Source: DASQFI01 sp035633215
Lineage (GTDB): Bacteria > Acidobacteriota > Vicinamibacteria > Vicinamibacterales > SCN-69-37
DNA length: 64,000 bases
NCBI GenBank assembly: GCA_035633215.1
Contig: DASQFI010000054.1
Coordinates: forward strand, 222,274-286,273
Direction: 5' to 3'
The notes below the pieces were generated by a model. The model did no database searches, was not told where the DNA came from, and was given only the letters and a program-made list of their open reading frames with translations. Shown here piece after piece: positions 59,094 to 64,000 of this stretch. The position numbers and the translations under genes were made by a program. Numbering within the stretch: the first letter of the stretch is position 1; the number at the start of each line of letters is the position of its first letter.

Positions 59094-60593
59094 ATGATGT
59101 CCCTCGAGACGGTCGTTCTCCTCGCCTATTTCTTCGTTCTCAGCATCCTCGGCATCTACGGGTGGCACCGGTACTACCTGGTCTACCTGTACATGAAGCA
59201 CAAGGACCGCGCGCCCGGTCCGCCGCCGCCTATCGACGAGTGGCCGGTCGTCACGGTCCAGCTTCCCCTCTACAACGAGATGTACGTCGCCGATCGGCTG
59301 ATCGACGCGGTCTGCGAGCTGGACTACCCGAAAGAGAAGCTCGAAATTCAGGTGCTGGACGACTCGAGCGACGAGACCCGGGAGATCGCGGAGCTGGCCG
59401 TGCGCCGGCAGGCCGCCCGAGGGTTCGACATCAAGTACCTCCACCGCACTGACCGCATCGGCTACAAGGCCGGCGCACTCGAGGCGGCGCTGAAAGTGGC
59501 ACGGGGCGGGTTCATCGCGATCTTCGACGCCGACTTCGTGCCGCCGCGCGACTTCCTGAGGCGGACCGTGCCGTATTTCGCCAACCCGCGCCTCGCGCTC
59601 GTGCAGGCGCGCTGGGGCCATCTCAACCACGACTACTCGGTGCTGACCCGGATCCAGGCAATCCTGCTCGACGGCCACTTCGTGCTCGAGCACGGCGGCC
59701 GCAACCGCTCCGGCTGTTTCTTCAACTTCAACGGCACGGCCGGGGTCTGGCGGCGCGAGGCCATCGGCGACGCCGGCGGCTGGCAGCACGACACGCTGAC
59801 CGAAGATCTCGACCTCAGCTATCGCGCGCAGCTGCGCGGCTGGCAGTTCCTGTTCCTGCCGGACCTCGTGACGCCGGCGGAAGTGCCGGTCGAAATGAAC
59901 GCGTTCAAGTCGCAGCAGCACCGCTGGGCGAAGGGTTCGATCCAGGTGTGCCGCAAGCTGCTGCCGTACATCCTGCAGGCGGACCTGCCGCTCAAGGTGA
60001 AAGTCGAGGCGTTCTTCCACCTCACGGCCAACTTCAACTACGTGTTGATGGTGCTGCTCTCGATCCTGATGTTCCCGGCGATGTACTACCGGTACAACAT
60101 GGGATGGACCGAGATGCTGCTCATCGACGTCCCGCTGTTCGCGGCGGCGACGGCGTCGGTGATCAATTTCTATCTCGTCTCCCAGCGCGAGGCATATCCC
60201 GACTGGCGCTCCCGCGTGAAATACCTGCCGCTCGTCATGGCGCTCGGCATCGGGCTCGCGGTGAACAACACGAGAGCGCTCGTCGAGGCGCTGTTCGGCG
60301 AGCCAGGCGAGTTCACGCGCACGCCGAAATACGGCATCGAACGCTCGGACGACGACTGGCAGCACAAGAAGTATCACCAGACGATGCCGATCCAGCCGCT
60401 CATTGAGATCGCGCTCGGCATTTACTTCACCGGCACGGTGCTGTACGCGCTGGCCCACGGCATCTACGGCACGCTGCCGTTTCTGATGCTCTTCCAGGTT
60501 GGCTTCCTCTACGCCGGGCTGATGTCGCTCTTCCAACAGATCGGCGGCGACGACCTCCTGGTCAAGGCGCCGCAAATCGCGGGCGGTAAATAA
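59094..60593 (+). CDS. Processive membrane GT2 (cellulose/hyaluronan synthase-like)
   Basis: The 499-residue protein has an N-terminal membrane segment, a cytosolic GT-A domain and four to five C-terminal membrane segments. Catalytic elements are PVVTVQLPLYNE, LDDSSDETREI, IFDADFVPPRDFL (DxD), TLTEDLDLSYRAQLRGW (TED) and QQHRWAKGS, the QxxRW motif of processive beta-glycosyltransferases. These make exported beta-linked polysaccharides or glycolipids such as glucosylated or mannosylated products. No PilZ domain or BcsB-like partner is present. A second ATG at 59097 is possible. A good promoter lies just upstream. Confidence 0.88.
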   Translation: MMSLETVVLLAYFFVLSILGIYGWHRYYLVYLYMKHKDRAPGPPPPIDEWPVVTVQLPLYNEMYVADRLIDAVCELDYPKEKLEIQVLDDSSDETREIAELAVRRQAARGFDIKYLHRTDRIGYKAGALEAALKVARGGFIAIFDADFVPPRDFLRRTVPYFANPRLALVQARWGHLNHDYSVLTRIQAILLDGHFVLEHGGRNRSGCFFNFNGTAGVWRREAIGDAGGWQHDTLTEDLDLSYRAQLRGWQFLFLPDLVTPAEVPVEMNAFKSQQHRWAKGSIQVCRKLLPYILQADLPLKVKVEAFFHLTANFNYVLMVLLSILMFPAMYYRYNMGWTEMLLIDVPLFAAATASVINFYLVSQREAYPDWRSRVKYLPLVMALGIGLAVNNTRALVEALFGEPGEFTRTPKYGIERSDDDWQHKKYHQTMPIQPLIEIALGIYFTGTVLYALAHGIYGTLPFLMLFQVGFLYAGLMSLFQQIGGDDLLVKAPQIAGGK

Positions 60594-60627
60594 CCGGCCG
60601 GCGTCTGCCGCTTCCTGGCCGCTTGTC

Positions 60628-60672
60628 GGTACGACAGGTACATCAGGTACGACGGGTACGTCGGGTCCAATG
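60628..60672. repeat. 9-bp direct repeat, about five units
   Basis: GGTACGACA, GGTACATCA, GGTACGACG, GGTACGTCG and a partial GGTCCAATG follow each other without spacing. The tract lies between the GT2 stop and citrate synthase, next to a palindromic element. Confidence 0.8.
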
Positions 60673-60680
60673 AACCTGAC

Positions 60681-60740
60681 ACGTGGCATCTTTTCTTGGA
60701 TAAGAAAGATGGCCACCGTTACTTCGTCCCGTTACACTGT
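60681..60740. repeat. Palindromic element, second copy of the one beside rpoD
   Basis: ACGTGGCATCTTTTCTT (60681-60697) folds back on AAGAAAGATGGCCACCGT (60702-60719). The core and right flank GATGGCCACCGTTACTTCGTCCCG match GATGGCCAGCGTTAGTTCATTCCG at 50700-50723 in the same orientation. It covers the region where the citrate synthase ribosome site would lie. Confidence 0.8.
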
Positions 60741-60750
60741 TCTGAGTCCC

Positions 60751-61896
60751 ATGGCCGTCGACACCAAATCCAAGGCCGGTCTCGAGGACGTCGTCGCCGG
60801 CGAATCGGCCATCTGCTATCTGGACGGCGCGCGCGGCGTGCTCGCCTACCACGGCTACGACATTCACGATCTCGCGAAGGCCGAGCGTGGCGCGTCGTTC
60901 GAGGAAGTCTGTTTTCTCCTCTGGCACGGGCGCCTGCCGACGCGCGCCGAACTGGGCGACCTGCAGACGCAGCTGGCGTCGGCCCGCATCCTGCCCGAGC
61001 CCATCATCCGCGCGATCCGTTCGCTCCCTCGGGTGGACGGCATGGACGCGCTGCGGACGCTCACCTCGATCCTCGGGCACTACGATTCGGACGCATCCGA
61101 CCGGTCCGCCCAGGCGAGCTACCGCAAGGCGGTGCGTCTCACGGGCCAGATCGGATCCATCGTCGCGACCTGGGGCCGGATGGCCAGCGGCGGTCCAATT
61201 GATCCGGATCCGGCGCTCGGACAGGCGGCCAATTTCCTGTATCTCCTGACCGGGCAGCGGCCGTCGGCGCTGGCCACGCGCGCCTTCGACGTCTCGCTCG
61301 TGCTGCACGCCGACCACGAGCTGAACGCGTCCACGTTTGCCGCGCGCGTCGCCGCCGCGACCCTCACCGACATCCATTCGGCGATCGTCGCCGCGATTGG
61401 GACGCTGAAGGGCCCGCTGCATGGCGGCGCGAACGCCGACGTGATGCGGATGCTTCTGGACATCGGCCGGGACGCCGGGCCCGAGCGCGCGGAGGCCTAC
61501 GTCCGCGCGAAACTGGCGCGCAAGGAAAAGATCGCCGGCTTCGGCCACCGCGTGTATCGCACCGAGGACCCGCGCGCAACGCACCTGCGCCGCTTCTCGA
61601 AGCTGCTCGGCGAGAAAGCCGGCGAGCCGCAGTGGTTCGAGCTCTCCCAGCGTATCGAGGCGGTCGTCATGGCCGAAAAGAAGCTCTATCCGAACGTCGA
61701 TTTCTACTCGGCCTCGACCTTCCACTCGCTCGGGATTCCTGTCGATCTCTACACGCCGATCTTTGCCGTGAGCCGCATCTCGGGCTGGACGGCGCACGTC
61801 CTCGAGCAGTACGCCAACAACCGGCTCATCCGCCCGCGTACCGACTACATCGGGCCGCCATATCCGCAGCAGTTTCTGCCGATTGAGCAGAGGTAG
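60751..61896 (+). CDS. Citrate synthase
   Basis: The enzyme condenses oxaloacetate and acetyl-CoA (or propionyl-CoA in the methylcitrate branch). The 381-residue protein is of the short type. It shows YHGYDIHDLAKAERGASF, VLHADHELNASTF with a catalytic His, LKGPLHGGANAD with the second His, GFGHRVYRTEDPRA and VDFYSASTFHSLGI with the catalytic Asp. Whether it is gltA-like or prpC-like cannot be decided from motifs. ATG 60751 is chosen from the family N-terminus (GLEDVVAGESAICYLDG). ATG 60709 in the palindrome would add 14 residues. The ribosome site is weak, so the start is not certain. Confidence 0.93.
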   Translation: MAVDTKSKAGLEDVVAGESAICYLDGARGVLAYHGYDIHDLAKAERGASFEEVCFLLWHGRLPTRAELGDLQTQLASARILPEPIIRAIRSLPRVDGMDALRTLTSILGHYDSDASDRSAQASYRKAVRLTGQIGSIVATWGRMASGGPIDPDPALGQAANFLYLLTGQRPSALATRAFDVSLVLHADHELNASTFAARVAAATLTDIHSAIVAAIGTLKGPLHGGANADVMRMLLDIGRDAGPERAEAYVRAKLARKEKIAGFGHRVYRTEDPRATHLRRFSKLLGEKAGEPQWFELSQRIEAVVMAEKKLYPNVDFYSASTFHSLGIPVDLYTPIFAVSRISGWTAHVLEQYANNRLIRPRTDYIGPPYPQQFLPIEQR

Positions 61897-61949
61897 AAGA
61901 GGGCGGCAAGGCAGCGGCGATTCGTCCTGACGTACCATAGGTACGCCAC

Positions 61950-63752
61950 ATGGATTCCCGTCTTGTCCGCAATTTCTCCATCATCGCGCACATCGATCAC
62001 GGCAAATCGACGCTGGCCGATCGCTTTCTCGAAATCACCGGCGCGTTGCAGCCGCGCGAGATGGAGTCGCAGGTCCTGGACAGCATGGACCTGGAGCGCG
62101 AGCGGGGCATCACCATCAAGGCCCACGCCGTGCGGCTCGGCTACAAGGCGGCCGACGGGCAGGACTACGTGCTGAACCTCATCGACACGCCCGGGCACGT
62201 GGATTTCTCGTACGAGGTCACGCGGTCGCTGGCGGCGTGCGAGGGCGCGCTGCTGCTGGTGGACGCGTCGCAGGGCGTCGAGGCGCAGACGCTCGCCAAC
62301 GCCTACCTGGCGGTGGAGAACAACCTCGAGATTATTCCGGTCATCAACAAGATCGATCTGCCGGGCGCCCAGCCGGAAGAAGTGCGGCGGCAGATTCAGG
62401 ACATCATCGGCCTCGACGCGAGCGGCGCCATCCTGGCGAGCGCCAAGGAAGGCCGCGGCGTGCCGGAGATCCTCGAAGCCATCGTGAAACGGCTGCCACC
62501 CCCCACGGGCGATCCCGAGGCGCCCCTGAAGGCCCTGATTTTCGACTCGTGGTACGACACCTACCGCGGCGTGGTGATCCTCACGCGGATCATCGACGGC
62601 GTCATGCGGCCCGGACAGAAGATCCGGCTGATGCAGACCGGTCAGGACTACGAGATCGAGCAACTCGGCGTCTTCTCGCCCAAACCCGTGCCGGTCGACT
62701 CGCTGGGCGTCGGCGAGGTCGGGTTCATGACCGCGAACATCAAGAACGTCGCCGACGCGAAGATCGGCGACACGATCACGGAAATCGGGCGCCCGACTGC
62801 GACGCCGTTCCCCGGGTTCAAGGAACTGAAGCCGATGGTGTTCGCCGGGCTGTACCCGGTGGAGGGGTCGAAATACGCCGAGCTGCGCGAGGCGCTCGAA
62901 AAGCTGCGGCTCAACGACGCGTCGTTCTTTTTCGATCCGGAAACGTCGGCGGCGCTCGGCTTCGGCTTTCGATGCGGGTTCCTCGGGCTTCTGCACATGG
63001 AGATCGTCCAGGAGCGGCTGGAGCGCGAGTTCGACCAGGACCTGATCACGACGGCCCCGGGCGTGCTCTACCGCGTGACGACCACGGATGGCGTGGTGGC
63101 CGAGATCGACAGTCCGTCCAAGCTGCCCGAGCCGGGCCGGATTGCGAAGGTCGAGGAGCCGATCATCACCGCGATGATCCTGACGCCGTCCGAGCACGTC
63201 GGCGGCATTCTCGAGCTCTGCCAGGAAAAGCGCGGCGTCCAGAAGGGCATGGAATACGTGTCCAAGGACCGGGTCCTCGTCACCTACGAGCTGCCGTTCA
63301 ACGAAGTGGTGCTCGACTTCTACGATCGGCTGAAGACGATTTCGCGTGGCTATGCGTCGCTGGACTATCACGTGACCGGCTTCCTGGAAGCGCCGCTCGT
63401 GAAGCTCGACATTCTGGTCAACGGCGAGCCGGTCGACGCGCTCTCCATCATCGTCCACGAGGACAACGCCTACGCGCGCGGACGTGCGCTCGCGTCAAAG
63501 ATGCGCGAGCTCATCCCACGACAGATGTTCGAAGTCGCGATCCAGGCGGCCATCGGCAACCGCATCGTCGCGCGCGAGACGGTCAGGGCGATGCGCAAGA
63601 ACGTCCTCGCCAAGTGCTACGGCGGCGACATCAGCCGCAAGCGCAAGCTGCTCGAGAAGCAGAAAGAGGGCAAGAAGCGTATGAAGCGGGTGGGGCAGGT
63701 CGACATCCCGCAGGAAGCGTTTCTCGCCGTATTGAAGATCGGGGATGAGTGA
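61950..63752 (+). CDS. lepA: Elongation factor 4 (LepA)
   Basis: LepA is a ribosome-binding GTPase related to EF-G that affects initiation and back-translocation. The 600-residue protein has the P-loop AHIDHGKSTLAD, the EF-Tu-type RERGITIKAHAV, DTPGHVDFSYEV and NKIDLPGA, then domains II, III and V. The LepA-specific C-terminal domain has GDISRKRKLLEKQKEGKKRMK. The length is exactly that of the family. Its TGA shares one base with the ATG of lepB (TGATG), the classic lepA-lepB operon. Confidence 0.98.
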   Translation: MDSRLVRNFSIIAHIDHGKSTLADRFLEITGALQPREMESQVLDSMDLERERGITIKAHAVRLGYKAADGQDYVLNLIDTPGHVDFSYEVTRSLAACEGALLLVDASQGVEAQTLANAYLAVENNLEIIPVINKIDLPGAQPEEVRRQIQDIIGLDASGAILASAKEGRGVPEILEAIVKRLPPPTGDPEAPLKALIFDSWYDTYRGVVILTRIIDGVMRPGQKIRLMQTGQDYEIEQLGVFSPKPVPVDSLGVGEVGFMTANIKNVADAKIGDTITEIGRPTATPFPGFKELKPMVFAGLYPVEGSKYAELREALEKLRLNDASFFFDPETSAALGFGFRCGFLGLLHMEIVQERLEREFDQDLITTAPGVLYRVTTTDGVVAEIDSPSKLPEPGRIAKVEEPIITAMILTPSEHVGGILELCQEKRGVQKGMEYVSKDRVLVTYELPFNEVVLDFYDRLKTISRGYASLDYHVTGFLEAPLVKLDILVNGEPVDALSIIVHEDNAYARGRALASKMRELIPRQMFEVAIQAAIGNRIVARETVRAMRKNVLAKCYGGDISRKRKLLEKQKEGKKRMKRVGQVDIPQEAFLAVLKIGDE

Positions 63753-64000
63753 TGGCGACGGGCACGTTCCAAAAATCGACGGCGCGCGAATACTTCGAGT
63801 CGATCGTCGTGGCGGTCATCCTCGCGCTGTTCATTCGCACGTTTGTCGTGCAAGCGTTCAAGATCCCGACCGGCTCAATGGAGCCGAACCTCCTGGTCGG
63901 CGATCACCTGCTCGTGAACAAGTTCGTGTTTGCCCCGACGCTGCTTGCGGCGGAACGTCTGGTGCTCCCGACGCGCCCCATACGGCACGGCGACGTGGTC
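63752..64000 (+). CDS. lepB: Signal peptidase I (C-terminus outside window)
   Basis: Only the first 83 residues are visible. A short cytoplasmic stretch is followed by one membrane segment (SIVVAVILALFIRTFVVQAF), then the box B motif IPTGSMEPNLLVGD with the catalytic Ser in GSM, and LVNKFVF. The catalytic Lys box lies beyond the window. LepB removes signal peptides from exported proteins, many of which are encoded in this window. It is translationally coupled to lepA. Confidence 0.95.
   Translation, partial: MATGTFQKSTAREYFESIVVAVILALFIRTFVVQAFKIPTGSMEPNLLVGDHLLVNKFVFAPTLLAAERLVLPTRPIRHGDVV

Overview
This is a GC-rich, densely packed bacterial chromosome segment. I infer an acidobacterium, probably class Vicinamibacteria. 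The reasons are a Ser/Thr kinase with the N-terminus MGLTPGTRLGPYEIVSPIG, a meso-DAP peptidoglycan pathway, PQQ-like propeller proteins, S9 peptidases and DUF1684/DUF885/DUF4920 proteins, together with very high GC. No phage, transposase, integrase or CRISPR array was found. The taxonomy is inference only. LAYOUT: (1) 1-6843, minus strand: seven glycosyltransferase-type genes. Five are packed into one coupled operon (GT4, two lipid-carrier GT2s, a GT-C/GT39-like membrane transferase and a polyprenol-phosphate mannose synthase). A 20-bp perfect inverted repeat separates these from a second GT4 and a GT2 cut by the window edge. (2) 6974-8050: YchF, divergent from (3) 8156-24837: a division and cell wall (dcw) cluster mraZ-rsmH-ftsL-ftsI-murE-murF-mraY-murD-ftsW-murG-murC-ftsQ-ftsA-ftsZ, with a recognisable sigma-70 promoter and three MraZ boxes at its head. 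It lacks murB and ddl. Start/stop overlaps of 1-4 nt link most genes. Two gaps (murD-ftsW and ftsQ-ftsA) carry repeat elements. (4) 25015-29860: a B12-binding radical SAM protein, two small uncharacterised proteins, PgeF, an RNase HI-like protein and a C4 zinc-ribbon coiled-coil protein. (5) 29995-45834: mostly secreted or membrane functions: a YtcJ-like amidohydrolase, a Ser/Thr kinase preceded by a broken copy of its own 5' end, a GT-C-like membrane protein with an SGNH hydrolase, two PQQ-like propeller proteins around an S9 peptidase, and DUF4920, DUF1684 and DUF885 proteins. (6) 46054-50609: a membrane-fused spermidine-synthase-like protein, a small membrane protein, a tRNA with anticodon CAU and a secreted propeller protein. 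(7) 50769-56933, minus strand: rpoD, dnaG and mutS2, a replication/transcription/repair run. (8) 56998-64000: rtcB, larB, a processive GT2, citrate synthase, lepA and the start of lepB. HOW IT FITS TOGETHER: the window combines core growth genes (peptidoglycan precursors, divisome, primary sigma factor, primase, LepA and signal peptidase) with envelope glycosylation and secreted enzymes. THE UNUSUAL SIGNAL is in the gaps. Nearly every longer intergenic space holds a foldback, often with arms of degenerate 7-9 bp simple repeats that differ from gap to gap. Three dispersed palindromic families also recur. One is amplified as a 33-bp tandem array before ftsA. One shares motifs with a 30-codon in-frame insertion inside the kinase domain. 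One is present both beside rpoD and at the start of citrate synthase. These repeats, not a gene cluster, are the best candidate here for something undescribed.
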